DNA of 64,000 bases, taken from assembly GCA_034669145.1 (NCBI GenBank), contig JAXDNY010000053.1:1-64000 (forward strand), in the 5' to 3' direction. Shown in pieces: positions 46,434 to 56,157 of the stretch; within the stretch, counting starts at the first letter, position 1; every line of letters begins with the position of its first letter. The notes beneath the pieces are model-generated. The model did no database searches. It was not told where the DNA came from and saw nothing but the letters and a program-made list of their open reading frames with translations. A program made the translations under genes and the position numbers. Origin of the DNA: PALSA-894 sp034669145 (GTDB taxonomy: Bacteria; Pseudomonadota; Alphaproteobacteria; Rhizobiales; Xanthobacteraceae).

Positions 46434-49400
46434 TCATTCGGCCGGCGTTGATGGCGCCAACTCAGTCCTCGCGGTCTTCTTCAAGCGCAGCGCGGCGAGC
46501 CAGCGGCTGATGACGTAGAACACGGGCGTGAAGATCAATCCGAACGCCGTGACGCCGATCATACCGGCGAAGACCGCAGTGCCAAGCGCCTGCCTGAGTT
46601 CCGCACCGGCACCGGTCGCCCATACCAGCGGCACGACACCGAAGATGAAGGCGAACGACGTCATCAGGATCGGACGCAGACGCAAGCGCGCGGCTTCCAC
46701 CGCGGCGGCCCACCGGTCGCGGCCCTCGTCCTCGAGTTGCTTGGCGAACTCGACGATCAGAATTGCATTCTTCGCCGCGAGACCGATCAGCACCACGAAG
46801 CCGACCTGGGTCAGGATGTTGTTGTCCTGCCCGCGCAGGATCACGCCGCTGATCGACGCAACAAGGCACATGGGCACGATGAGGATTACCGCCGGCGGCA
46901 GCGTCACGCTCTCGTACTGAGCGGCGAGCACCAGGAAGACGAATAGCACCGCGAGCACGAAGGCAAACGCCGCCGTGTTGCCCGCCCGTATCTGCTGGTA
47001 GGCGAGCGTCGTCCACTCGTAGCTGAAGCCGGGCGGCAACGCCGCGGCGGCAAGCTGCTGCATGGTCTGGATCGCCTGACCCTGCGAGAAACCCGGAGCC
47101 GACGCGCCGTCGAGCTCAGCCGCGGGATAGAGGTTGTAACGGGGCACGCGGTACGGCCCGGTCGTGTCGCTCACGGTGGTGAATGAGCCAAGCGGAACAG
47201 TGTCACCGTTCGAATTGCGCACGCGGATCTGCAGAACGTCCTTGGGATCGAGCCGATGGGTGCTCTCCGCCTGCACCGTCACCCGGAATGTGCGCCCCAG
47301 CAGGTTGAAGTCGTTCACATAGAACGAGCCGAGGTCGGTCTGTAGCGCGCCGAAAACATCAGGCACGTTGATGCCGAGCAACTGCGCCTTGGTGCGGTCG
47401 ATGTCGAGGTAGAGCTGCGGCGTCGAACTCTCGAACAGCGAGAACACCTGGCGCACGGACGGCGTCTGTGCCGCGCGGGCCGTCATTGCGGCCACTGCCG
47501 CTTGTAACGCATCCGGCCCGCGTCCTGCGCGGTCCTCGATGATCATGCGGAAGCCGCCGGAGGTGCCTATCCCGCGCACGGCCGGCGGAGCGACGACGAG
47601 AACAAGGCCTTCCTCAATGGTGGACAGCTTTTGCAAGAGCGCACGCTGGATCGCCGGTGCTGACTTCTGCGGGTCTTTCGCACGTTCGGCGAATGGCTCA
47701 AGGACGACAAATACCGCGCCTGAGTTGGGTGCATTCGTGAAGGTGGCGCCGGAGAATCCGACGAAGTTGGCTGCATGAGCTACTCCAGGCACCTGGAAAG
47801 CGGTCTCCACGACGCGCCGGTTGACCTCGTCGGTGCGGTCGAGCGCCGCGGCGCCGGGCAATTGCGTAACCACGATGAGGTAGCCCTGGTCGACTTGCGG
47901 AATGAAGCCCACCGGCGCCTTGCGAAACTCGTTAAGTCCAAATGCGAGCACCCCGACATAGCCCGCCACCATGACCACGGCGAAGCGCACCAGCCGTGCG
48001 GTCAGCCATCCGTAGCCGTGGCTGAGTGTGTCGAAGCCCAGGTTGAAGATGCGAAAGAACCCGCGGATCGGACGCTGCCACCAGCGATGGCGCGCATGGT
48101 TCGTATGCGCCTTCAACAGCAGCGCGCACATCGCTGGCGACAGCGTCAACGACACGATGAGCGAGATGACCGTCGCGCCCGCGATGGTGAGGGCGAACTG
48201 CCGGTAGAATTGGCCGGAGATACCGGTGATGAAGACAGATGGGACGAACACAGCGCACAACACCAGGGCGATGGCGATCAAAGCGCCGCCGACTTCGTTC
48301 ATGCTTTTCTTGGCGGCATCGACGGGGGCAAGGCCGGCCGCGATGTTGCGTTCGACGTTCTCCACCACGACGATCGCATCGTCGACCACGATGCCGATCG
48401 CAAGGACGAGCCCGAACGGCGACAGATTGTTGAGCGAGAACCCGAACAGCGCCATGACAAAGAACGTGCCGACCAGCGAGACCGGTATTGCGACGATGGG
48501 AATGATCGCGGCGCGCCAGGTCTGCAGGAACAGGACCACCACCAGCACCACCAGGACGACCGCCTCGATGATGGTCTCGACGACGGCACTGATCGACTGC
48601 TGGATGAATTCGGTGGGATTGTAGGCGATCGTGTACTTGAGCCCGGCCGGAAAATTCTTCGAAAGCTCCTCCATGGTCGATTTGACCTTATCGGCGGTCG
48701 CCAACGCGTTCGATCCCGGCAGTTGGAAAATCGCGAGCGCAACCGCGGGATTCCCATCGAGATACGAGTTGGTCGAGTAGTCGACGGCGGCCAGTTCGAC
48801 TCGGCCCACGTCCTTGAGTCGCACCACCGCAATCGGAGTCTGTTTGACGACGATCTCGGCGAACTCTTTCGGGTCGATCAAGCGCCCGAGCGTACGCACG
48901 GCGAGTTGAAACGCGCGCGGCTGAGCGACGGGCGGCTGGTTGAGCACGCCGGCCGCGACCTGCACGTTCTGTCCCTGCAAGGCTGTCGCCACGTCACCGG
49001 TCGTGAGGCCAAGCGACTGCATGCGATCGGGATCGAGCCAGATGCGCATTGAGTAGTCCCGCGACCCGAATGCCGTAATCGATCCGATGCCGTAGATGCG
49101 GTTGAGCTCGTCCGTCACTTCGGTCGTGGCGTAGTTCGAAATGAACAGCGTGTCGCGCGACTTGTCCGGCGAATAGAGATGCACGACCATCATCAGGTCG
49201 GGCGAGCTCTTCGCGGTTGTGACCCCGATATTGCGCGCGTCCGCCGGCACGCGTGGCAGCGCCACCGCGACGCGGTTCTGGACCTGCACCTGCGCGATAT
49301 CGAGGTTGGTGCCGAGATCGAACGTCACGTCGATCTGGAAGCGGCCGTCCCCGGTCGAGTTGGACGTAATGTAAAGCATGTTCTCGACGCCGTTGATCTG

Positions 49401-49607
49401 CTGCTCGATCGGAGCAGCGACCGTCGCGGCGACGATGTCGGCGCTCGCGCCGGGATACTGCCCGCTGACCCGGACCACCGGCGGGACGATCTCTGGATAC
49501 TGCGCGATCGGCAGCCGGCCGACCGCGACCGCTCCGATGATGACGAAGACGATCGAGACAACAGCCGCGAAGATCGGGCGGTCGATGAAGAAATGGGAGA
49601 GACGCAT
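46434..49607 (-). CDS. RND efflux transporter, HAE1 (AcrB/MexB-like)
   Basis: 1057 residues with 12 membrane helices. It begins MRLSHFFIDRPIFAAVVSIVFVIIGAVAVGRLPIAQYPEIVPPVVRVSGQYPGASADIVAATVAAPIEQQINGV, typical of the hydrophobe/amphiphile exporters. Helix 4 reads LVLAIGIVVDDAIVVVENVERNI with the two Asp of the proton relay, and EFAKQLEDEGRDRWAAAVEAARLRLRPILMTS is the conserved C-terminal loop. It should pump amphipathic drugs, dyes, bile-acid-like compounds or flavonoids. Its adaptor is encoded upstream (18-bp gap) but is broken by a frameshift. Confidence 0.93.
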   Translation of the reverse strand: MRLSHFFIDRPIFAAVVSIVFVIIGAVAVGRLPIAQYPEIVPPVVRVSGQYPGASADIVAATVAAPIEQQINGVENMLYITSNSTGDGRFQIDVTFDLGTNLDIAQVQVQNRVAVALPRVPADARNIGVTTAKSSPDLMMVVHLYSPDKSRDTLFISNYATTEVTDELNRIYGIGSITAFGSRDYSMRIWLDPDRMQSLGLTTGDVATALQGQNVQVAAGVLNQPPVAQPRAFQLAVRTLGRLIDPKEFAEIVVKQTPIAVVRLKDVGRVELAAVDYSTNSYLDGNPAVALAIFQLPGSNALATADKVKSTMEELSKNFPAGLKYTIAYNPTEFIQQSISAVVETIIEAVVLVVLVVVLFLQTWRAAIIPIVAIPVSLVGTFFVMALFGFSLNNLSPFGLVLAIGIVVDDAIVVVENVERNIAAGLAPVDAAKKSMNEVGGALIAIALVLCAVFVPSVFITGISGQFYRQFALTIAGATVISLIVSLTLSPAMCALLLKAHTNHARHRWWQRPIRGFFRIFNLGFDTLSHGYGWLTARLVRFAVVMVAGYVGVLAFGLNEFRKAPVGFIPQVDQGYLIVVTQLPGAAALDRTDEVNRRVVETAFQVPGVAHAANFVGFSGATFTNAPNSGAVFVVLEPFAERAKDPQKSAPAIQRALLQKLSTIEEGLVLVVAPPAVRGIGTSGGFRMIIEDRAGRGPDALQAAVAAMTARAAQTPSVRQVFSLFESSTPQLYLDIDRTKAQLLGINVPDVFGALQTDLGSFYVNDFNLLGRTFRVTVQAESTHRLDPKDVLQIRVRNSNGDTVPLGSFTTVSDTTGPYRVPRYNLYPAAELDGASAPGFSQGQAIQTMQQLAAAALPPGFSYEWTTLAYQQIRAGNTAAFAFVLAVLFVFLVLAAQYESVTLPPAVILIVPMCLVASISGVILRGQDNNILTQVGFVVLIGLAAKNAILIVEFAKQLEDEGRDRWAAAVEAARLRLRPILMTSFAFIFGVVPLVWATGAGAELRQALGTAVFAGMIGVTAFGLIFTPVFYVISRWLAALRLKKTARTELAPSTPAE

Positions 49608-49625
49608 CGGAAGCCCCCGATTGGC

Positions 49626-50800
49626 TCAATTCGCGCTGACGCGAGAACCGGCAGCTTCTGCGACGCTCGACGGACGCGGCGTGACCTTGGTGCCCGGCCG
49701 CGCGCGCAGCAGCCCGTTGACGATGACGTTGTCGTCGCGCGCAAGCCCCGCGACCACACGGAGGCCATCGACCACCGGCCCGAGCGTGACGTATTTCGAG
49801 CGCACGACATTGTCGGGGTCGACCACCAGCACGAACTTGCGCACCTGCTCGGCCCCGATGGCGACTTCGGGCACCAGCAGCGTGTCGCTCGGCGGCGCGG
49901 CGGCCAGTTGCACGCGTGCAAACATGCCGGGTGTGAATGTCCGGTCCGGATTGGCGAATACCGCGCGTGCGCGGATGGTCCCCGAGGAGCGGCTGATGGC
50001 GTTGTCGACGAAATCAAGCTTGCCGGCATGAGAAAATGCCGATTCGTCGATGAGCTTGAGCTTGACCGGCAGGCTCAAGCCCCGGTCGGCGGTGTCCGCT
50101 TTGTCTTTTGCGAGGCGCGTATAGCAAGGTAGGAAGCCTCATCCAACGTGAACTCGAAGCGGATGGGATCGACCGACTCGATGGTCGCGAGCAGGCTGGT
50201 GCTTCCCGACGCTCCGCCGGTGACCAGATTACCGGCTGAAACGCGCCGATCGCCGATACGTCCCGAAACCGGCGCGCGCAACTCGCTGAATTCGAGATCG
50301 AGCGCCGCCTGGCGCACAATCTCCTTCTGCGCGGCGACCGCTGCTTCGGCGACGCGTTTGGCCTGCGTGCGCTGATCGAGCGTTTGTTGCGTGATGACGG
50401 ATCCAACGGCGACGCCTTGCCCGCGCGCCAGGTCCGCCTCCGCGAATGCGAGGTTGGCTTTCGCCTGCGCCAAACTGGCTTCGGCTTGCGCGAGCGCGGT
50501 CTGGAACGGCCGGCGATCGATCGTGAACAGAAGATCGCCCTTGCGCACGATCTGCCCGTCCTGGAAGTGGATGGCGTCCAGGTAGCCCGAGACGCGCGCA
50601 CGCATCTCGACGGACTCCACTGCAACGAAGCGGCCAACGTACTCGTCCTGATCGGCAATCATCCTGCTGACCGGCTTGGCAACCGTGACCTGCGGCGGCG
50701 GAGGCGCGGCGTCCTGCGTCTGCGACTGGCTCTGGCCGCAAGCCGCGAGCGCCATCGCCATCATGGGGACGATCGTTAGTTTTTTTAGGATACCTGACAT
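49626..50800 (-). pseudogene. RND periplasmic adaptor (MexA/AcrA-like), frameshifted
   Basis: The first part starts at ATG 50800 with a lipoprotein signal (LAAC, cysteine near residue 20) and continues with EYVGRFVAVESVEMRARVSGYLDAIHFQDGQIVRKGDLLFTID, the barrel-sandwich half-motif, and RIGDRRVSAGNLVTGG. It ends prematurely at about 50075. The rest (SLPVKLKLIDESAFSHAGKLDFVDNAISRSSGTIRARAVFANPDRTFTPGMFARVQL) is in the -1 frame to 49626. Both frames join if one base is restored near 50121-50125, giving ...DEASYL-x-YTRLAKDKADTADRGLSLPVK.... This is a real or sequencing-derived single-base deletion; no slippery heptamer is seen. If real, the pump to its left lacks a functional adaptor. Confidence 0.85.
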
Positions 50801-51165
50801 TTCGATCGCCCCAGAGCGTAGCGTTGTTCTTTGAAGATTTGACTGCCGTCGTGTTGGAGAGCGCTGTGGAAACCTCCCTCGTCGAGGATGGAACCCCCGG
50901 CGATTCACCGGAGCTATGGCGGGCATCCGATGATGCCCCGGAGCTATGGACGCTGCAGTGCAATGCCAATCACGAGATGGCGCTTGCGTTCACGAAATCA
51001 GTGAACGAGATGTGATGGGGTCAGTCAGAAAAGTCAGCCGATACCTCGGTGTCGTCAAATACCGAAATAATCTTTCAGAAGGGTCGCGTCTCTTGGCATG
51101 TCCTGACTGCCCTGCGCCCGGCGCAGTCTATCCGCAATCGGTCTAGTGCCGATCATCACGCCGCC
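50801..51165. other. 365-bp intergenic region with a 12-bp direct repeat
   Basis: No convincing gene. A 63-codon plus-strand frame (50824-51015) lacks a ribosome site and family resemblance. CCGGAGCTATGG occurs twice (50908-50919 and 50938-50949), 30 bp apart, some 110-150 bp upstream of the adaptor start. The spacing of three helical turns makes it a candidate operator for an efflux regulator, but no regulator gene is adjacent. Confidence 0.45.
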
Positions 51166-52311
51166 TTAGCCGGCTTTAGCGCCTTTCGATTGCGCAAGCT
51201 CGTTTACGCGTCCGGCGAGATCGATGAAATTCGCGTGCAGTTGCTCGAACGCGAAACTAAGCGCGAAGATGCGTTCCACCTCATCAACGGACAGATCGTG
51301 CGTCAGCCGTTCGCGGCGGGCTGCGGCGATCGCGGCGGCATACTCCCGCAGCGCTGCACCCATCGCATCGAGCGAAGGTGCCGCCCGGCGCGCCAGAAGC
51401 GCCGCGCTGCAGGCGCGCAGATAATTGGCCGCAAACTCAACCACACGCGCGAGCGGCGGCCCAAGCCGCATTTGGAGCGGTCCGGGGAGCGGCGCGGCTG
51501 CAGCGCGTCCGATCATTACAAGATCGTGCCGTTGCCGGAGCAGAGTATGCAGCATACGGCCCGGATCCGGCGGCGTCGCAAGATAGCGCTCGCGGCTGGC
51601 CTCGGCGGCGACTGCTTCGACGCGCGCGAATGCGGCTCCAATGCTGTCCTGAAGCTCTCGGACCTGCACGGCATTGGCATCATGAACAAATCCGGCGGCC
51701 AGCGAGGCCAAGGCGTGTGCCAGCAGATCCAGCATGTCGGCGGCCGCCTCGATCGCCAATCCCTGTGCCCGCGCCGGCAGCACCACCAATGAAACCGCGA
51801 GACCGGTGACGCCGCCGAGCGCGACCTCCATCACGCGGTAGAACGCCGATTCGAGCGGCCCGATGTGAGTGGCCGTTGCTCCCAGAATCACAATGATGGC
51901 GGTGAACGGTCCGACGCGGAAGTGAGGATTCACAGCCGCAAGAAATGCAAGCGGCGCGACCGCAAGCGCAATGACGATGAGGAGAGAGATTTCGCCATGG
52001 TTCGGGATCAGGACAGCAATCGCGGCAGCGTAGATGGCGCCACCGAGAGTGCCGACGAAGTATTCGATCGTCGCGGTGACCGATGCGCCGAGGCTCATTT
52101 GGGTGACGAGCACGGCCGTCAACACGGCCCACAAGCCGGCGAGCGGCGCGGTGAAAACTTGTGCCAGAATGAAAGCCGCTACCGCCGCAACGGTCACCCG
52201 CAGGCACAGCCGCAATTGCGCACTGTGGTCGCGCACTTTGGTGCGTAGTCTTTTCCACGCTCCCGCGGCAGGAGTCCTTTGCGCAAGACTTTGCTCAACG
52301 CCGGCGGACAT
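51166..52311 (-). CDS. FUSC family membrane protein (aromatic acid exporter-like)
   Basis: 381 residues. Six hydrophobic segments lie in residues 30-180, including LCLRVTVAAVAAFILAQVFTAPLAGLWAVLTAVLVTQMSLGASVTATIEYFVGTLGGAIYAAAIAVL, the family signature (the short stretch around LWAVLTAVLVTQ). The C-terminal half is hydrophilic and helical (ARVEAVAAEASRERYLATPP). FUSC proteins (AaeB, YccS) are thought to export aromatic or other organic acids. The gene lies between the second and third RND systems, so it fits the efflux theme. Confidence 0.85.
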   Translation of the reverse strand: MSAGVEQSLAQRTPAAGAWKRLRTKVRDHSAQLRLCLRVTVAAVAAFILAQVFTAPLAGLWAVLTAVLVTQMSLGASVTATIEYFVGTLGGAIYAAAIAVLIPNHGEISLLIVIALAVAPLAFLAAVNPHFRVGPFTAIIVILGATATHIGPLESAFYRVMEVALGGVTGLAVSLVVLPARAQGLAIEAAADMLDLLAHALASLAAGFVHDANAVQVRELQDSIGAAFARVEAVAAEASRERYLATPPDPGRMLHTLLRQRHDLVMIGRAAAAPLPGPLQMRLGPPLARVVEFAANYLRACSAALLARRAAPSLDAMGAALREYAAAIAAARRERLTHDLSVDEVERIFALSFAFEQLHANFIDLAGRVNELAQSKGAKAG

Positions 52312-52358
52312 GTACTAAGCCGCGTTCGGACGGATTCAGAGAGATACTTCAACGCAGA

Positions 52359-52387
52359 ACGGCCATGCCGTGTATCGGCATGGCCGT
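52359..52387. repeat. Perfect 12-bp hairpin
   Basis: ACGGCCATGCCG (52359-52370), loop TGTAT, CGGCATGGCCGT (52376-52387), between the Gly-rich gene and the FUSC gene on the minus strand. No T-run follows, so it may be a rho-type pause or terminator variant or a transcript-stabilising structure. Confidence 0.55.
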
Positions 52388-52418
52388 GGTGCCGAATCTA
52401 GACGTCGCGTGCACTTCA

Positions 52419-52440
52419 CGCTGGCGCAGGCGCGCCAGCG
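52419..52440. repeat. Perfect 9-bp hairpin directly after the Gly-rich gene
   Basis: CGCTGGCGC (52419-52427), loop AGGC, GCGCCAGCG (52432-52440), three bases beyond the stop of the Gly-rich gene (minus strand). Together with the hairpin at 52359 it forms a double stem-loop. It lacks a T-run. Confidence 0.5.
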
Positions 52441-52443
52441 TGA

Positions 52444-52854
52444 TCAGTAGCCGTAATCGTAGCAGTACGGGTTGGTGTAGTCGTAGGGCCAGCAGGTGTC
52501 GTCATACCAGCCGCCGTTGTTGCTGAAGCCGCGGCGGAAGCGCCTCCCATCCTGAAAGCGCATGCCGCTGTTGCGGGTGTTGAACCCGCCGTGGATGCCC
52601 GGCGCGACGAAACGTCCGGCGCCCATCCCGCCGATGTGGCCGCCACCAAATCCACGGCCGCCCGCGAATCCGCCACCGATGTGCCCGCCGCCAAAGCCGC
52701 CGCCGCCAAAATGGCCACCGCCGCCGCCGAACCCGCCGCCACCACCATGACCGCCGCCGCCGCCGCCACCACCACCTCGAGCGAAGGCGTCAGTCCCGAC
52801 CGCCGTCATACCGAGGGCGATCACCGTAAGCACGATACCAACTTTGCGCAGCAT
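52444..52854 (-). CDS. Secreted glycine-rich small protein
   Basis: 136 residues from ATG 52854, preceded by GGAG. A signal peptide (LRKVGIVLTVIALGMTAVGTDAFA) is followed by a Gly/His/Phe-rich low-complexity region (GGGGGHGGGGGFGGGGGHFGGGG, GGGHIGGG repeated) and a short C-terminus with FNTRNSGMRFQDGRRFRRGFSNNGGWYDDTCWPYD and Tyr-rich CYDYGY. Such secreted Gly-rich proteins are common in rhizobia; no role is known. It lies on the same strand as the third RND operon, 189 bp after it. Confidence 0.75.
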   Translation of the reverse strand: MLRKVGIVLTVIALGMTAVGTDAFARGGGGGGGGGHGGGGGFGGGGGHFGGGGFGGGHIGGGFAGGRGFGGGHIGGMGAGRFVAPGIHGGFNTRNSGMRFQDGRRFRRGFSNNGGWYDDTCWPYDYTNPYCYDYGY

Positions 52855-52869
52855 GGCATTCTCCATCAT

Positions 52870-52892
52870 GGACGCAACGGCGTCCGTTTTTT
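52870..52892 (+). terminator. Hairpin with T-run upstream of the Gly-rich gene
   Basis: GGACGC-AACG-GCGTCC (52870-52885) is followed on the plus strand by G and six T (52887-52892). On the minus strand the same stem would sit in the 5' leader of the Gly-rich gene, about 16 bases before its ATG and beside its GGAG ribosome site. Either an orphan plus-strand terminator or a leader stem-loop that can affect translation. Confidence 0.4.
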
Positions 52893-53043
52893 CTGTCGTT
52901 ACCGGCACACCGCTCAGTGCGAATTCGGGCCGGATTACAAAGGGATGTAATGTGCCGGATGCTTCGGACTTGCGCGAAATTGCGGTCGCGATCCGGTTGT
53001 TGCGCCGATCGTGACAGCGTCGCGGGACTCGGCTGCCCTCCGG

Positions 53044-56000
53044 TTACTCCGCAGGCACCGGCTCGGGATGGCCCGAGGCCGCCTGTTTGCCGCGCCCTCG
53101 GAACATCCAGGTCTGCAGCCGGTCGAGATAGATATAGACAACCGGCGTCGTATAGAGGGTGAGAAGCTGCGACAGAGCGAGGCCGCCGACGATGGTGTAG
53201 CCGAGTGGCTGGCGAAGCTCTGAGCCAACTCCGCTGCCCAGCATCATCGGAACGCCACCGAGCAGCGCCGCCATTGTGGTCATCAGGATCGGCCGGAAAC
53301 GCATGATGCAGGCTTGGTAAATCGACTCCTCTGCGGTCAATCCTTTTTCGTGCTCAACATGCTGGGCGAAATCGACCAGCATGATGCCGTTCTTCTTGAC
53401 GATCCCGATAAGCAGGATGATGCCGACGATCGCGATCACGCTGAGATCGTAGTGAACCGCCATGAGCAGCAACAACGCGCCAAGGCCGGCCGACGGCAGC
53501 GTCGAGATGATGGTTATGGGATGGATCACGCTCTCGTAGAGCACGCCGAGGATGAGATAGATGACGAAGAGCGCCGCCGCTATCAGGATGGGCGTGCTCG
53601 ATAGCGCCGCGCCGAACGCCTGGGCATTACCCTGGAAGCTGGTCTGAAGCGACAGCGGCTTGCCGAGCTCTTTTTCAACCTGCTGGATGGCACTTACCGC
53701 CTGACCGATCGCCGTGCCCGGCAGGAGGTTGAACGAGATCGTCACCGAGGGAAACTGGCCTTGATGGTTGACGACGAGCGGGGCGACTTTCACGACACTG
53801 TCGACCAGCGTGGACAACGGCACCTGCTGCCCGCTCGATGATCTGATGTAGATGCCGTTGAGTGCTTCGGGCCCGTACTGGAACTTCGGGTCCACCTCCA
53901 TGACGACATGATACTGATTCAGCGTGGTAAACATTGTCGAGACGATGCGCTGGCCGAAGGCATCCGAGAGCGTGTTGTCGATGGTGAAGGGCAGGATGCC
54001 GTAAGTTGAGGCGACTTCACGCTTGATCGTGATGTCGAGCATCGGCCCGGCATTGAGCTGATCGGTAGCGACGTCCGCAACGCCCGGGATGGCCTTGATC
54101 TTGTCGAGGAACAGCCCGGCCCAATGATTGAGCTCTCCGCGATCGGCGTCGTTGAGCGTGTATTGATACTGCGTTTTGGACACGCGCCCGCCGATGGTGA
54201 TGTCCTGCGCGGCTTGCATATAGAGCGTGATCCCCTGGATTTTTGCGAGGTTGGTCCGCAGCCGCGCGAGCACCTGATCCATGCTGTCGCGCTGATTCTG
54301 CGGCTTGAGCGCAATGAATACGCGGCCGTTATTGACCGTGGTGTTGCCACCGCCAGCGCCGACCCCCGACCCAATCGAGGCGACCGCAGGATCCTGCATC
54401 AGCGCGTCGAGTAGGGCTTGCTGGCGCTCGGCCATCGCCGGGAAGGAGATATCCTGCGCCGCTTCGGACAGAGCGATGATCAATCCGGTGTCCTGCTGGG
54501 GAAAGAAGCCCTTGGGGATCAGCACATAGAGATATCCGGTCAGCGCGATGGTGCCGAACATCGTCATCAGCGTGATGAAGCGGTGCCGCAGCACGATCTT
54601 GAGGCCCGCCTCGTAGACGTGGAGCAGGCCATCGAAGCCGCGTTCGAAAAACCGGTAGAGCCACCCATGCTCCTTGCTCTCTGGCTTGAGCAGGTAAGCG
54701 CACATCATCGGCGTGAGCGTCAGCGAGATCAGCAGGGAGAGGACGAGAGCCACGCTCACCGTGATGGCGAATTCGCGGAACAGCAACCCCACATAGCCGC
54801 CCATCAGGAACAGCGGAATGAACACGGCGATCAGCGACAGCGTGATCGACACGATGGTGAAGCCGATCTCGTCGGCACCCTTGAGCGATGCCTCCAACGG
54901 CGATGCACCTTCCTCCATGTGCCGCACGATGTTCTCGATGACGACGACAGCGTCGTCGACCACGAAGCCGACGGCAATCGACAAGGCCATCAGTGAGAGG
55001 TTGTCCAGGCTGTAGCCGAGTCCGTAGAGCACCGCGAAGGTACCGACCAGCGACAGGGGTACCGTGACGGCTGGAATGACGGTCGCCCAGAAGTTACGCA
55101 GGAATATGAAGATCACCATCACCACCAGCGCAACTGTGAGCATCAACGTGAACTGCACGTCGCTGACCGAGGCACGGATGGTCTCTGTGCGGTCGGAGAT
55201 GATATGGACCTTGATCGCGGGCGGAATCGAGGCCTGGAGCACCGGCATCATCGCCTTGATCCGGTCCACCGTGTCGACAACGTTGGCTCCGGGCTGGCGC
55301 TGAATCGGCATGATGATCGCCCGCTGATTGTTGTACCAGCCGGCAACCAGATCGTTCTCAGCCGCGCTAATCGCGCGGCCGACGTCGCGGATGCGGACCG
55401 GCGCGCCGTTGCTATAGGCGATGACCAGATTGGCGTAGTCGTCGGCCTTCAGCAGCTGATCGTTGGTATTGAGCGTGTAGGTCTGGCGCGGGCTGTTGAG
55501 CGTGCCTTTGGGCAGGTCGACGTTGGCCTGGCCGAGTACGGTGCGCACGTCCTCGAGGCTGATGCCGCGAGCTGCCAGCGCCTGAGGGTCCAGCTGCACG
55601 CGGATGGCGGGCTTCTGTTGGCCTCCGATACCCACGAGACCAACGCCCGAGATCTGCGATATTTTTTGCAGCAAGATGTTTTCCGCATAGGCGTCGACGG
55701 TCGTCAGCGGCAGGCTGTCCGAGGTCAAGCCGAGCACCAGGATCGGCGTGTCGGCCGGATTGACCTTCCGGATCATCGGGGGATACGGCATGTTCAGGGG
55801 GAGCTGTGCTTGCGCAGCATTGATCGCCGATAGTGTGTCGCTCACCGCCCCATCGATGGCGCGGCTCAAATCGAACTGCAGCGTGACCTGGACATAGCCA
55901 AGCGCGCTCGCCGAGGTCATTTGCGTGAGGCCGGGGATCTGCCCGAATTGCAATTCGAGCGGCGTTGCGACCGAAGACGCCATGGTTTGTGGATCCGCCC

Positions 56001-56157
56001 CCGGCAGCTGCGCGGTCACTTGCAATGTCGGATAATTGACGTTGGGCAGCGCCGCCACTGGCAATAGCGGATAGCTCACCAGCCCGCCGACCAGCAATCC
56101 AACCATCAGCAGCGCGGTCGCGATCGGCCGCTGGATGAACGGCGCTGATATGTTCAT
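53044..56157 (-). CDS. RND efflux transporter, HAE1 (MdtB/MdtC-like)
   Basis: 1037 residues. The N-terminus MNISAPFIQRPIATALLMVGLLVGGLVSYPLLPVAALPNVNYPTLQVTAQLPGADPQTMASSVATPLELQFGQIPG is of the MdtBC/MuxBC group. Helix 4 carries the proton-relay pair (ALSIAVGFVVDDAVVVIENIVRHM), and the later conserved loop is YQACIMRFRPILMTTMAALLGGVPMMLGSGVGSELRQPLGYTIVGGL. It overlaps the adaptor gene by four bases (ATGA). Only one such pump gene is present, whereas MdtBC uses two; it may be homotrimeric or pair with a protein elsewhere. Confidence 0.93.
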   Translation of the reverse strand: MNISAPFIQRPIATALLMVGLLVGGLVSYPLLPVAALPNVNYPTLQVTAQLPGADPQTMASSVATPLELQFGQIPGLTQMTSASALGYVQVTLQFDLSRAIDGAVSDTLSAINAAQAQLPLNMPYPPMIRKVNPADTPILVLGLTSDSLPLTTVDAYAENILLQKISQISGVGLVGIGGQQKPAIRVQLDPQALAARGISLEDVRTVLGQANVDLPKGTLNSPRQTYTLNTNDQLLKADDYANLVIAYSNGAPVRIRDVGRAISAAENDLVAGWYNNQRAIIMPIQRQPGANVVDTVDRIKAMMPVLQASIPPAIKVHIISDRTETIRASVSDVQFTLMLTVALVVMVIFIFLRNFWATVIPAVTVPLSLVGTFAVLYGLGYSLDNLSLMALSIAVGFVVDDAVVVIENIVRHMEEGASPLEASLKGADEIGFTIVSITLSLIAVFIPLFLMGGYVGLLFREFAITVSVALVLSLLISLTLTPMMCAYLLKPESKEHGWLYRFFERGFDGLLHVYEAGLKIVLRHRFITLMTMFGTIALTGYLYVLIPKGFFPQQDTGLIIALSEAAQDISFPAMAERQQALLDALMQDPAVASIGSGVGAGGGNTTVNNGRVFIALKPQNQRDSMDQVLARLRTNLAKIQGITLYMQAAQDITIGGRVSKTQYQYTLNDADRGELNHWAGLFLDKIKAIPGVADVATDQLNAGPMLDITIKREVASTYGILPFTIDNTLSDAFGQRIVSTMFTTLNQYHVVMEVDPKFQYGPEALNGIYIRSSSGQQVPLSTLVDSVVKVAPLVVNHQGQFPSVTISFNLLPGTAIGQAVSAIQQVEKELGKPLSLQTSFQGNAQAFGAALSSTPILIAAALFVIYLILGVLYESVIHPITIISTLPSAGLGALLLLMAVHYDLSVIAIVGIILLIGIVKKNGIMLVDFAQHVEHEKGLTAEESIYQACIMRFRPILMTTMAALLGGVPMMLGSGVGSELRQPLGYTIVGGLALSQLLTLYTTPVVYIYLDRLQTWMFRGRGKQAASGHPEPVPAE

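Noticed and set aside
50075..50130. Programmed -1 frameshift in the adaptor gene
   Set aside because: No slippery X-XXY-YYZ heptamer or downstream structure is evident; a point deletion or sequencing error is simpler.
50824..51015. 63-codon plus-strand gene
   Set aside because: No ribosome site, odd composition, no resemblance to a family and no conserved context.
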